A stretch of 64,000 nucleotides of DNA from NCBI RefSeq assembly GCF_900142925.1, contig NZ_FRCN01000014.1, forward strand, positions 62,001 through 126,000, read 5' to 3'. The stretch is from Chitinophaga sp. CF418. Its GTDB lineage: Bacteria > Bacteroidota > Bacteroidia > Chitinophagales > Chitinophagaceae. The first letter of the stretch is position 1. Every line of letters starts with the position of its first letter. The translations under genes were made by a program, and so were the position numbers. Under the pieces are notes generated by a model. It did no database searches. It was not told where the DNA came from and saw only the letters and a list, made by a program, of their open reading frames with translations. Shown here one piece after another: positions 18,667 through 27,510 of this stretch.

Positions 18667-19629
18667 ATGGTAAAAGATATTAAACCGTTAAATGAGAAAG
18701 AGACACGCGCAGGCTTTGGAGAAGGTATATTGGAAGCTGGGCGTAAAAATCCGAATGTAGTAGCACTGACTGCTGACCTGTTGGGTTCGATGAAACTGAA
18801 TGCCTTTATTAAGGAGTTTCCAGACCGCTTCGTACAGGTAGGTATTGCTGAAGCAAATATGATAGGCATAGCTGCCGGTATGACCATCGGTGGTAAGATC
18901 CCTTATACAACTACATTTGCTAACTTTTCTACAGGCCGTGTATACGACCAGATCCGTCAGTCTGTTGCCTATTCCAACAAGAATGTAAAGATCTGCGCAT
19001 CTCACGCCGGTTTAACACTTGGTGAAGATGGTGCTACCCACCAGATCCTGGAAGATATCGGGATGATGAAAATGCTCCCGGGCATGACCGTGATCGTTCC
19101 ATGCGATTTCAACCAGACTAAAGCTGCTACTATTGCCGTAGCCGACTACGAAGGACCAGTGTATCTCCGTTTTGGCCGTCCGAAATGGCCTAACTTCACT
19201 CCTGAAGATCAGAAATTTGAAGTAGGTAAAGCACAGGTGCTGCATGAAGGAACAGATATCACCCTGTTCGCTTGTGGCCACATGGTATGGTTATCTGTCG
19301 AAGCAGGTAAGATCCTGGAAGAAAGAGGTTACAGTGTTGAGATCATCAATATTCACACTATCAAACCGCTGGATGAAGAAGCTGTAGTCCGTTCTATCTC
19401 TAAAACCGGTTGCGCTGTAACCGCTGAAGAGCATAACGTACTGGGAGGTCTGGGCGATAGTATTGCACAGGTAGCGGCCCGCCACAATCCAATTCCTATC
19501 GAATATGTAGGTACCAACGATACTTTCGGTGAAAGTGGTAAACCACTGGATCTGTTGAAAAAATATGGCCTGGATACAGATCATATCGTTGCTGCTGCTG
19601 AAAAAGCAATAGCAAGAAAGAAGAAATAA
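18667..19629 (+). CDS. transketolase C-terminal subunit
   Basis: A 320-residue half-size transketolase (pyrimidine-binding plus C-terminal domains). In split transketolases this subunit pairs with a separate N-terminal subunit that holds the TPP pyrophosphate-binding motif. Seen here are the pyrimidine-domain segment with the catalytic glutamate (QVGIAEANMIGIAAGM), HAGLTLGEDGATHQ, and the C-terminal ferredoxin-like domain (FACGHMVWLSVEAGKIL, EEHNVLGGLG). No N-terminal subunit gene is adjacent; galE lies upstream (53 nt) and a terminator follows. The reaction is presumably pentose-phosphate ketol transfer, but a related role in isoprenoid or sugar metabolism cannot be excluded. Confidence 0.9.
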   Translation: MVKDIKPLNEKETRAGFGEGILEAGRKNPNVVALTADLLGSMKLNAFIKEFPDRFVQVGIAEANMIGIAAGMTIGGKIPYTTTFANFSTGRVYDQIRQSVAYSNKNVKICASHAGLTLGEDGATHQILEDIGMMKMLPGMTVIVPCDFNQTKAATIAVADYEGPVYLRFGRPKWPNFTPEDQKFEVGKAQVLHEGTDITLFACGHMVWLSVEAGKILEERGYSVEIINIHTIKPLDEEAVVRSISKTGCAVTAEEHNVLGGLGDSIAQVAARHNPIPIEYVGTNDTFGESGKPLDLLKKYGLDTDHIVAAAEKAIARKKK

Positions 19630-19647
19630 TCTGTACCGGATTAAACC

Positions 19648-19690
19648 TTACATAAAAAAAACCATCTTACAGGTGGTTTTTTTTATGTAA
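19648..19690 (+). terminator. strong rho-independent terminator after the transketolase gene
   Basis: A 20-bp stem (19648-19667 with 19671-19690, one G-U) with a TAC loop. The arms contain runs of eight A and eight T, so it can act on both strands. It isolates the following sigma-factor operon. Confidence 0.9.
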
Positions 19691-19707
19691 AACCATTTAA
19701 CCTAAGA

Positions 19708-20259
19708 ATGAGCATACATCAGGATGATAAGACACTATTGGCAACGTACAGGGATCCTGCTACTAAGGAGAAGGGTTTTACTTGTATCATCCAGAAATAC
19801 CAGGAACGGCTTTACTGGCATATCAGAAGGCTGGTGCTGGACCACGATGACGCCAATGATGTATTGCAGAATGTGTTTGTAAAGGTCTGGAAGAACCTGG
19901 AAGGATTCCGTGAAGATGCCCAGTTATACACCTGGTTATATAAGATAGCCACCAATGAGTGCCTCACTTTCCTGGAAAAGCAAAAGAAAAACAATTCAAT
20001 ATCACTGTCAGACGTAGAAACAGGTCTTAGCAATACCCTGAAAGCAGACGCTCAATTCGATCCCAACAAACTTGAGTGGAAACTGCAAAGGGCTATTCTG
20101 GCACTGCCTGAAAAACAAAGAATTGTATTTAATCTGAGGTACTATGATGAGATGCCCTATGAAGAAATGAGCCGTGTGCTTGATACCTCCGAAGGCGCAC
20201 TCAAAGCCTCCTACCATCACGCCGTAAAAAAGATTGAAGAGTTCATCCGTAATAGCTGA
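19708..20259 (+). CDS. ECF-type RNA polymerase sigma factor
   Basis: A 183-residue sigma-70 family protein. Region 2 (about residues 25-95) includes DANDVLQNVFVKVWKNLEGF and YTWLYKIATNECLTFL. Region 4 (about 125-180) has LPEKQRIVFNLRYYDEMPYEEMS and a helix-turn-helix ending in KASYHHAVKKIEEFI. It begins 17 nt after the terminator and is followed by a probable membrane anti-sigma protein and a secreted protein, the usual three-gene layout of this Bacteroidota ECF group. The signal is unknown. Confidence 0.95.
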   Translation: MSIHQDDKTLLATYRDPATKEKGFTCIIQKYQERLYWHIRRLVLDHDDANDVLQNVFVKVWKNLEGFREDAQLYTWLYKIATNECLTFLEKQKKNNSISLSDVETGLSNTLKADAQFDPNKLEWKLQRAILALPEKQRIVFNLRYYDEMPYEEMSRVLDTSEGALKASYHHAVKKIEEFIRNS

Positions 20260-20361
20260 AAATGCGACATCTTCGTACTTTTATGAGGTGAATTGCATTT
20301 TTTTGGAGACGAAACTACGACCTGTTTAAACTATTGCTATCTTCTACTGTCTAAAATCTGT

Positions 20362-21285
20362 ATGATATCCAGAGACAACGATATTGCGAACGAACTGCGG
20401 GAAATCATCCCTGATGCTCAATGGACTACGCTGAAGCCCTCCCACGGAGGCGTTCCGGCTGGTTACTTTGAACAGCTGCCGGGTCTGATCCTGCAGAAGG
20501 TACGTACTGCCGAAGTACAGGAAGAGCTGGAAATGCTCTCTCCACTGCTGGCCGGCGTACCGAAGTCTGTCCCTTTATCTGTTCCTCCGGGCTATTTTGA
20601 GCACCTGTCACAACAGATCATCCAAAACATCACTACTGAGCAGCAGACGCTGCCAGACGCAGAAGAAGTATCTTCCATCCTGGCAGGAATGCCAAAAGCA
20701 TTCCCCATGTCTGCGCCTGCCGGTTATTTTGACCAACTGGACGCGGTAATAATGGCCCGCATAGCTGAAACAGAAGGTGCTGCGGCGGCCGCATCTACAA
20801 CAGCCATACAGGAAGAACTGGCCGCCATATCACCGTTACTGGCCGGTATACCCAAAACGATGCCTTTATCGGTGCCAACCGGTTATTTTGACCAGCTGAG
20901 CACCAGCGTAATGGCTGGCATTGCTGATGTATCAGCGCCTGTTCATAACCCGGTTGTCCGTAGAATGAATGTCCGCAAGTACATGGGATGGGCTGTGGCC
21001 GCCTGCCTGGTAGCACTGGTAAGCGTAAGTACCCTGTTCTTTATCAGAGGTAACCGCCACAATACCAATGCAATAGAAAGTACCCTGGCTAATGTCAGCG
21101 ATCAGGAGATCATGGAATACCTGCAGTCCCATTCGGACGCTTTTGATAAGGAAGAATTAACCAATTATACGCCTTTAATAGAAGAAGGTAACGCTATTTC
21201 GGAAGTAGAAGAATTACCAGCAGAAGCCATACAACATTATTTAGATAACACCGGTTTGTTAAACGAAAGCCTAACAGACAACTGA
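20362..21285 (+). CDS. probable membrane anti-sigma protein with four P-x-G-Y-F repeats
   Basis: A 307-residue bitopic membrane protein. The N-terminal cytoplasmic part carries four copies of a motif of the form (V/A)PxGYF(E/D)xL, starting near residues 31, 74, 118 and 171, each embedded in a longer unit beginning (S)PLLAG(V/I)PK. One membrane helix spans about residues 207-227 (WAVAACLVALVSVSTLFF), followed by an acidic extracytoplasmic tail. Genes of this kind next to ECF sigma genes normally carry one such motif and are thought to hold the sigma factor. Expansion to four is unusual. The start at 20362 (MISRDNDIANEL) is chosen because the upstream extension is cysteine-rich and unlike coding sequence. 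The next gene starts 1 nt after its stop. Confidence 0.8.
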   Translation: MISRDNDIANELREIIPDAQWTTLKPSHGGVPAGYFEQLPGLILQKVRTAEVQEELEMLSPLLAGVPKSVPLSVPPGYFEHLSQQIIQNITTEQQTLPDAEEVSSILAGMPKAFPMSAPAGYFDQLDAVIMARIAETEGAAAAASTTAIQEELAAISPLLAGIPKTMPLSVPTGYFDQLSTSVMAGIADVSAPVHNPVVRRMNVRKYMGWAVAACLVALVSVSTLFFIRGNRHNTNAIESTLANVSDQEIMEYLQSHSDAFDKEELTNYTPLIEEGNAISEVEELPAEAIQHYLDNTGLLNESLTDN

Positions 21286-21286
21286 G

Positions 21287-21766
21287 ATGAAAAAACTTTA
21301 CACATTAGTTATATTAATCACACTCTCATTGTTTTGCCGCCCTCCTGCTAGTCAGGCACAACAAGGTCAAGGTAGCGACGCTGAGATCAGGGATCGCATC
21401 CGTGCAGCGGAAATAGCGTACCTATCCCAAAAACTGGACCTCACCCCCGACGAAGCACAGAAATTCTGGCCGCTATATAATCAATATACCAAGGAAGTTG
21501 AGATTCTCATTGCGGAACGCCGCAAGCGGAACAAAGTTCCCCAAACAGATATCCAGCCTGCTGATGATAAAGAATTGGGATATGAACGCCGTATGCTGGA
21601 CATCAAAACGCATTACAGCCAGGAATTTCAAAAAGTATTGCCAGCGGCAAAAGCAGGGGTGGTATTCAGATCAGAACGGGAATTCCGTAACCAACTGATC
21701 CGGACCATGAAAGACAGACAAGCCAGAAATCTGGGAGGCCCGGGAGCAAGAAGATTCAGACAATAA
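21287..21766 (+). CDS. periplasmic protein of the sigma-factor operon (Spy/CpxP-like helical)
   Basis: A 159-residue secreted protein with a signal peptide ending in PPASQAQ. The mature part is helical and charged, with LTPDEAQKFWPLYNQYTKEV near residues 60-79. That LTPDEA-x-F-W-P-x-Y pattern recalls the LTxxQ helices of Spy/CpxP-type sensors and recurs in third genes of this operon type. It likely senses envelope state and influences the membrane anti-sigma protein; this is inference. Translationally linked to the preceding gene. Confidence 0.8.
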   Translation: MKKLYTLVILITLSLFCRPPASQAQQGQGSDAEIRDRIRAAEIAYLSQKLDLTPDEAQKFWPLYNQYTKEVEILIAERRKRNKVPQTDIQPADDKELGYERRMLDIKTHYSQEFQKVLPAAKAGVVFRSEREFRNQLIRTMKDRQARNLGGPGARRFRQ

Positions 21767-21835
21767 TATCAGACGATAAAAATAAAAAAGGAGCACCGGT
21801 TCGTGCTCCACAGGCGGATACAGGTACTGCACGGC

Positions 21836-22582
21836 TCAGAGTTTCCCAAAGGGCAGCTTCGTATCATGATAAAACAGGAAAGTCCATCCTTCAAGGGCGC
21901 TACGCTGTTTAAACTGCTCACGTAGTTCCATACTCCGCTTTCCATCATAATCATACTTTGCTGCAAAACGACGTTTCATATATGAAACCTGGGGGGCTTC
22001 GTCTCCTCCGAAAAATATTTTATCGTCGCCGGTATCTATCAGGAAGACCTGATGATATGGGCAATGTCCCCCGGTCACTTCATAAGTAATGTAGTCATCA
22101 ATAGTGCCATCCCCCTCTGTGAAAATGACATTGTCTTTTTCCTTCAGGATGCGGACATCTTCTGCATGATAGGATTTCCCGTCGTGCTCTAAAGCGTAAT
22201 CCATTTCATGCCTGTTCACATAATAGGTGGCTTGTGGAAAACTCAGGCTACGCTCGCCGGTGACAGGATCTACGATAGAGATACCGCCGGAATGATCTTT
22301 ATGTAAATGGCTCATCAGCACTTTGGTGATGTCCATCGGATTAACGCCGTTGTCGATCAGGTGCTGGTGTATCTGCAAAATGCCATCGGAATTACGATAG
22401 CCCAGGCCAGCGTCCAGCAGGATATAATCCTGATCTGTGATCACTAAAAATGGTTGGATCTCTACCAGCAGCGAGCCGCCGGAGCGCTGCTGCATTGAAT
22501 CTGTCTCCGGATTATAAGGAATAAACTTCTTTGTTCCGTCTACTGTAAAAGCCCCTTCTGATAATGGTATAATACGTGCCAT
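21836..22582 (-). CDS. metallo-beta-lactamase-fold hydrolase
   Basis: A 248-residue cytoplasmic hydrolase with the HxHxDH zinc motif intact (MSHLHKDHSGG, near residue 89) and later ligands in TGGHCPYHQVF and FFGGDEAP. It resembles the AttM/lactonase-type branch, but its substrate cannot be told. It starts 17 nt after the end of rodA on the same strand, so it is the last gene of the elongation operon. Whether it has a part in cell-wall metabolism is open. Confidence 0.85.
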   Translation of the reverse strand: MARIIPLSEGAFTVDGTKKFIPYNPETDSMQQRSGGSLLVEIQPFLVITDQDYILLDAGLGYRNSDGILQIHQHLIDNGVNPMDITKVLMSHLHKDHSGGISIVDPVTGERSLSFPQATYYVNRHEMDYALEHDGKSYHAEDVRILKEKDNVIFTEGDGTIDDYITYEVTGGHCPYHQVFLIDTGDDKIFFGGDEAPQVSYMKRRFAAKYDYDGKRSMELREQFKQRSALEGWTFLFYHDTKLPFGKL

Positions 22583-22599
22583 TCCCCAAAGATATGTAA

Positions 22600-23889
22600 C
22601 TATCGTAATACCATCTGCCTGTCAGCATCCAATCGTAGCATGATAAAAATTAACATAGTGAATGTCATCAGGGACGAACCTCCATAACTAACCAGTGGCA
22701 GCGGGATCCCGATCACCGGCGCCAGACCGATGGTCATGGATATATTAATGGCCATGTGGAAAAAGACAATGCTGGCCACCCCATAGGCATACACACGGCT
22801 GAATGTCGATCGCTGTCGCTCCGCCACAAAAATGATCCGTAAGAGCAGGGCCACATAAAGACCTATAAATATAACAGAACCAAAGAAGCCAAAATCTTCA
22901 CCTATGGTACAGAAGATAAAGTCAGTGCTTTGTTCAGGCACGAAATCGTAACGGGTCTGGGTGCCCTTCAGATACCCTTTCCCTATGAAACCACCGGAAC
23001 CGATGGCAATCATACTCTGACGGGTATTGTAAGTTGCCTTCGGATCGTTCTCCTTGCCCAGCATTACCTCAATACGGCGTACCTGGTAGTCTTTCAGCAC
23101 TTTGGTGAAAGCAAAAGGCACTACAAACATCACAAACACAGAACAGAATGCCCAGATACCCAGTATCAGGGCCAGCCTGGAACGGTTACGTTTTATTTCC
23201 CGGCGACTGAAATAGATCACCAGTACCGTGATGACTGAGAATATGATGAAGAGGATGTTTTTATCTACCAGCAGGGCTGACAATACCAGCACGATCCCGG
23301 AGAAGGCGATCACCAGCAGTACGCCTGGCAGGCCTTCCCTGTACATCACCAGGAAGAAGGAGAAATATACCAGCGCCAGTCCTGTTTCTGACTGCAGGAT
23401 GATAATAACACAAGGTATCAGCGCCAGAGAGACGGCTATCAGCCTGGAACGCAGTTTGGTAAAATCCGTTTCGATGGAGGAGAGATACTTGGCCAGGGCC
23501 AGGTTGGTACAGAGCTTTGTCAGCTCCGCCGGCTGAAACTGGAAACCACCCAACACCAGCCAGGATTGTGACCCTTTCACATCCTTACCGATGCCCAATA
23601 CCAGCAACAACAGGAGTAAACCACCGGCATACAGCAGGTTGGCCGTAGCGGTGAAGAACTTACTGTCTGTCAGCCAGATGATGGTAGCCAATACGGCCGA
23701 CACGCCCAGCCACATCAGCTGGCGGGAATAGTTTTTATTCAGGTGGATGATATCATTCCAGATGTTATCTCCCTCTCTGTACTCAGCCGCGAAGATAGAT
23801 AACAACCCCACAAATACGATCCCCATGTAAAGGCCCATGATAGGCCAGTCAATACCTTCTGTCAATTTTATTTGCTGCCGACGGTTCAT
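22600..23889 (-). CDS. rodA: rod shape-determining protein RodA (SEDS glycosyltransferase)
   Basis: Inner-membrane peptidoglycan polymerase that works with PBP2 in elongation. It has 429 residues and about ten membrane helices. SEDS signatures visible are GSQSWLVLGGFQFQPAEL, FVPEQSTDFIF, GEDFGFFGS and GIPLPLVSYGGSS. It starts 6 nt after the PBP2 gene, so the two are co-translated partners. Confidence 0.97.
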   Translation of the reverse strand: MNRRQQIKLTEGIDWPIMGLYMGIVFVGLLSIFAAEYREGDNIWNDIIHLNKNYSRQLMWLGVSAVLATIIWLTDSKFFTATANLLYAGGLLLLLLVLGIGKDVKGSQSWLVLGGFQFQPAELTKLCTNLALAKYLSSIETDFTKLRSRLIAVSLALIPCVIIILQSETGLALVYFSFFLVMYREGLPGVLLVIAFSGIVLVLSALLVDKNILFIIFSVITVLVIYFSRREIKRNRSRLALILGIWAFCSVFVMFVVPFAFTKVLKDYQVRRIEVMLGKENDPKATYNTRQSMIAIGSGGFIGKGYLKGTQTRYDFVPEQSTDFIFCTIGEDFGFFGSVIFIGLYVALLLRIIFVAERQRSTFSRVYAYGVASIVFFHMAINISMTIGLAPVIGIPLPLVSYGGSSLMTFTMLIFIMLRLDADRQMVLR

Positions 23890-23895
23890 AACTGA

Positions 23896-25851
23896 TTAAT
23901 CCCGGAAATAAAGTTTAAGTATCTCGTCTGATGTCATTTTAGCGCTGGCTCCATTCAATGAGTCAAGCTTGGATTTTTCCCTTACTACAGGGTCCAGTGT
24001 ATTGTATTCCAGCAATGTTTTCATCTGTGGCTTACGCTTCACAGAAATTGTATCATGCAGGTATTTCTCCATGATCAGACTGGCGATAGGCGCTGCATAA
24101 GTACTACCGAAACCAGCGTTCTCTACGATCACTGCAATTGCGATCTTCGGATTATCCCTGGGGGCGAATGCCACGAATACAGAGTGGTTCTTCAGTTTTG
24201 CCAGCTTTCCGTTCACGATGGCGTTATTCTCAGCCGTACCTGTTTTACCACACACGATCTCACCTTCTATTTTTGCGGATACACCGGTACCTCTTTCCAC
24301 CACATCCTCCATACCATATATTACCGGCATATAGGAAGAGTCGGATACGTGCGCCACAGTATGTTTCTCTCTGAATTTTGTCAGCAGTTCAGTATCGTCA
24401 TTATCGATCTTATCCACGAAATGCGGCAGATAGTAATAACCTTTATTGGCGATAATACACATAGCGTTCGCCATCTGCATCGGAGTTGCTACTACCTGGC
24501 CCTGGCCCATACCCACGTACAGTTCTGAACAGGAGTTCCATTGACCGCGGTACAGTTTATTCATACCGGCTGTATCAATTGCCTTACCGGGAGATTCACC
24601 CGGGATATCCACTCCAAGTCTGTGCCCAAGGCCGAAAGAAGAAATATAGTCATGCCATTTCTGGTGCCCTTTCTTCACACCTCCCCATTTGGCGGCATCC
24701 ACCTCCATACGGTACAGGTGTACGAAGTAGGCGTTACAGGAGTTGGCAATAGCCAGTCGCAGATTGGCTGCGTGCCCCGCATTGTGGTGCGTACAAGCAA
24801 TAGCACGGCCACAGTAGGTGTAAGCGCCGAAGCAAGGGAAGCCAAAACTGGGTGTAATCACACCTTCGTCCAACGCAATCAGGGCTGTCAGTGGTTTCAT
24901 CGACGATCCCGGTGGATAACCTGCCTGTATAGCACGGTTAAACAATGGTTTTGTCGTATCTGAGAACAATCTGCTGAAGTTACGGGCACGGTAGGAGCCT
25001 GTCAACAGGTTCGGGTCGAAGGTAGGAGCGCTCACCATGGTCAGAATACCTCCTGTGCGGGGATCGATGGCTACGATACTACCGATCTTGTTACGCATCA
25101 GGTGTTCACCCAGTACCTGGAGATCAACGTCAAGCGCCAGACGGAGGTTCTTACCGGCAATAGCCGCAGTATCGAACTCGCCTTTTTCATAAGGGCCCTG
25201 CGGGCGGTTCAGATTATCTTTTACGAGATATTGTATACCACGCTGGCCCATCAGCACACTTTCATATGTTCTTTCCAGGCCGGTCATACCCAGGTAGTCC
25301 CCCTGGTTATAAGCGCTGTAGGCAGGCTTCTGTAACATCTGGGGAGATACCTCTCCGATATAACCGAGGATGTTGGCAGCAGCATTGAAGGGGTAGGAGC
25401 GGATCTGGCGTTGTACCAGCTCGAAACCCGGCTGGAACATATACATACTTTCCTGCAGGCGACCGAACATTTCGGGCGGCAGCAGGGAAGCAAATACAGA
25501 TACACGACGGCTGCCATTCTTAATAATAGCCCCTGTGATACGTCTTCTGAATTCTTCCTTATCGATCTGGAGGATCTCACACATGTAAGCCGTATCAATG
25601 TTCTTCACATTGATCGGTGTTACCACGAGGTCATACATAGCATCGTTGCTGAGGATACTCCTGCCCTTGCGGTCAAAGATAATACCACGGCTGGGGTACA
25701 CCACTTTGCGGAGCACCGCGTTGGCATCCGCCAGCTTGGAATATTTCTTTTCCACTACCTGCAAAAAGAACAACCTGGTAATAATCAATATTACCATTCC
25801 AAGGATGATAAACTGTATTACTCTTTTCCTGGGCTGATTATAGACAGACAT
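23896..25851 (-). CDS. mrdA: penicillin-binding protein 2
   Basis: Transpeptidase of the elongasome, anchored by one N-terminal helix (about residues 10-30) and acting in the periplasm. It has 651 residues. The pedestal domain is followed by the transpeptidase domain, whose three motifs are visible: GSSMKPL (SxxK), SCNAYF (SxN) and CGKTGTAEN (KTG). It is preceded by a 199-bp gap after mreD in which no clear promoter was found, and followed by rodA. It makes 3-4 cross-links in lateral wall growth. Confidence 0.97.
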   Translation of the reverse strand: MSVYNQPRKRVIQFIILGMVILIITRLFFLQVVEKKYSKLADANAVLRKVVYPSRGIIFDRKGRSILSNDAMYDLVVTPINVKNIDTAYMCEILQIDKEEFRRRITGAIIKNGSRRVSVFASLLPPEMFGRLQESMYMFQPGFELVQRQIRSYPFNAAANILGYIGEVSPQMLQKPAYSAYNQGDYLGMTGLERTYESVLMGQRGIQYLVKDNLNRPQGPYEKGEFDTAAIAGKNLRLALDVDLQVLGEHLMRNKIGSIVAIDPRTGGILTMVSAPTFDPNLLTGSYRARNFSRLFSDTTKPLFNRAIQAGYPPGSSMKPLTALIALDEGVITPSFGFPCFGAYTYCGRAIACTHHNAGHAANLRLAIANSCNAYFVHLYRMEVDAAKWGGVKKGHQKWHDYISSFGLGHRLGVDIPGESPGKAIDTAGMNKLYRGQWNSCSELYVGMGQGQVVATPMQMANAMCIIANKGYYYLPHFVDKIDNDDTELLTKFREKHTVAHVSDSSYMPVIYGMEDVVERGTGVSAKIEGEIVCGKTGTAENNAIVNGKLAKLKNHSVFVAFAPRDNPKIAIAVIVENAGFGSTYAAPIASLIMEKYLHDTISVKRKPQMKTLLEYNTLDPVVREKSKLDSLNGASAKMTSDEILKLYFRD

Positions 25852-26050
25852 TTACGCTGAAATAATGTGGCCACTTCACGGCCTCCCCCGCCATCCTGGC
25901 AGAAAGATGAAGCAAGCGACCTGTTGCTTTATAATATGACTTTCAATTTTTTCTAAAGTTAGATATTACGTCCTGTGCTATCTGTTGTCGTTCTTTATTT
26001 TAACAAAACATAATCATCTAAAAAATATGGTCTCTGGACTAATTCCCTGT

Positions 26051-26560
26051 CTACTTTCTGGAAAAGAACAGTAACTCGTACAACACGATCAGTACGATAC
26101 TGGCCGCTGTTGATAAAAGGATTTTCAAAAGCAGATAGAAGAAACTCGCAAAGCTGAATACTTCCAGCGGGAAATACACCAGATTGTGCAGGAATACCAG
26201 GATTGCGATATAGGTCAGGAATTGGGAAACTCCCATGCTGGTCATGGAAGGTGTTTTCTGGGTTGTTTCAAAACCACCCTGCGGAGACAGTACGTTGATG
26301 ATGAACGGGCGAAGGTAAGCGATGAATACGCAGGCGGCAGCGTGCATACCCATGGTGTTCATGAACATATCCAGACTAAGGCCCATTAACAGCGCCAGCA
26401 GCATCAGCGCAGGGCGTGGCATATTAAATGGCAGCAACAATACGAACAACATGTACAGGTTAAGACCTACCAGCTGGTGTAACAGGATCTTCTGCAGTAC
26501 AAATACCTGTAGAAGTAGTAAGAGCACGAAACGGATAATATTTCTTAACAGTATACTCAT
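26051..26560 (-). CDS. mreD: rod shape-determining protein MreD
   Basis: A 169-residue inner-membrane protein with about five helices and no soluble domain, as usual for MreD. It overlaps mreC by 4 nt (ATGA type), so the two are translationally coupled. It links MreC to the SEDS/PBP2 machinery. Assignment rests on size, hydrophobicity and position more than on motifs. Confidence 0.9.
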   Translation of the reverse strand: MSILLRNIIRFVLLLLLQVFVLQKILLHQLVGLNLYMLFVLLLPFNMPRPALMLLALLMGLSLDMFMNTMGMHAAACVFIAYLRPFIINVLSPQGGFETTQKTPSMTSMGVSQFLTYIAILVFLHNLVYFPLEVFSFASFFYLLLKILLSTAASIVLIVLYELLFFSRK

Positions 26561-27444
26561 TTAATAAGCCTGTAGGTTGAGTCTTCCAAAGATTGTTGTT
26601 CTTCTTTCAGCAGGTTGTCTATGACGTAGACATACTGAAGATTATAAAAGTTGGTAGCCAGTTTGATCCTGATGGTATAGGCGGTGCTGGATTTATCTGC
26701 CAGGGAATATGATTCCACGTAGCCAATAGGGATATTTTCCGGAAATAATGCAGAGTAACCGCTTGTTACTACGGTGTCTCCTTTGATCAGCCTCACACTT
26801 TTAGGTACATCTTCCATCACTGCATATCCGGCATCTCCACCGTACCAGCGTACAGTTCCCATTTCCTTGCTGTAGCTCAGGCGGGCACTGAAACCGAAGT
26901 TGCGGCCCTTTGACAGCAGGGAAAGCACTACAGCATAGTTATCGTTAACGCTACGTACCACGCCGACTAAACCACTGGGCCCCACAACACCCATATTGGG
27001 TTTGATACCGTCTGTGCGGCCCCGTCTGATAGTAATATAGTTAATGGGATTACTGATACTGTTGTTTACCACTTTGGCTTCCTTGTAGAGGTAGCGGCGA
27101 ACTTCAGTGCCGATCACTTTACGGGTGGTGTCGGTGCTGTAATGGCGGATGGTATCTACTTTAACGATGTTGTTAACAGAAACGCTGTCAAAGCTGGTGC
27201 GCAACATATTATGGAGGTGGGCATTTTCTTTCACCAGGCTATCATTGGTAGCCTTCAGGTGAAAGTAATACTCCACATTGTTGTAACGTTCGTATAACCT
27301 GGCGCTGAGACTATTGGCGGAGTTGAGGTAGGCTGATTTCTGAAGATCGTTGTTCTGGAATACCAGCACAATGCAAATCACTTCCAGCAGCAGAAACAGA
27401 AAAAAATTAAAATAGCGCCTAAAGAAAATGATGAGATTACGCAC
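26557..27444 (-). CDS. mreC: rod shape-determining protein MreC
   Basis: A 295-residue bitopic protein: one helix near residues 10-30, a coiled coil (about 55-85, NVEYYFHLKATNDSLVKENAHL), then the two-barrel periplasmic domain with GRTDGIKPNMGVVGPSGLVGVV. It activates PBP2 and connects it to MreB. It is 66 nt downstream of mreB and overlaps mreD. Confidence 0.95.
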   Translation of the reverse strand: MRNLIIFFRRYFNFFLFLLLEVICIVLVFQNNDLQKSAYLNSANSLSARLYERYNNVEYYFHLKATNDSLVKENAHLHNMLRTSFDSVSVNNIVKVDTIRHYSTDTTRKVIGTEVRRYLYKEAKVVNNSISNPINYITIRRGRTDGIKPNMGVVGPSGLVGVVRSVNDNYAVVLSLLSKGRNFGFSARLSYSKEMGTVRWYGGDAGYAVMEDVPKSVRLIKGDTVVTSGYSALFPENIPIGYVESYSLADKSSTAYTIRIKLATNFYNLQYVYVIDNLLKEEQQSLEDSTYRLIK

Positions 27445-27510
27445 AGGATATATTTTCTTAGTAGAAAGTGTACAAGGCAGTTAAGTGGCTGCCTTGTACA
27501 TTTCCTGATA

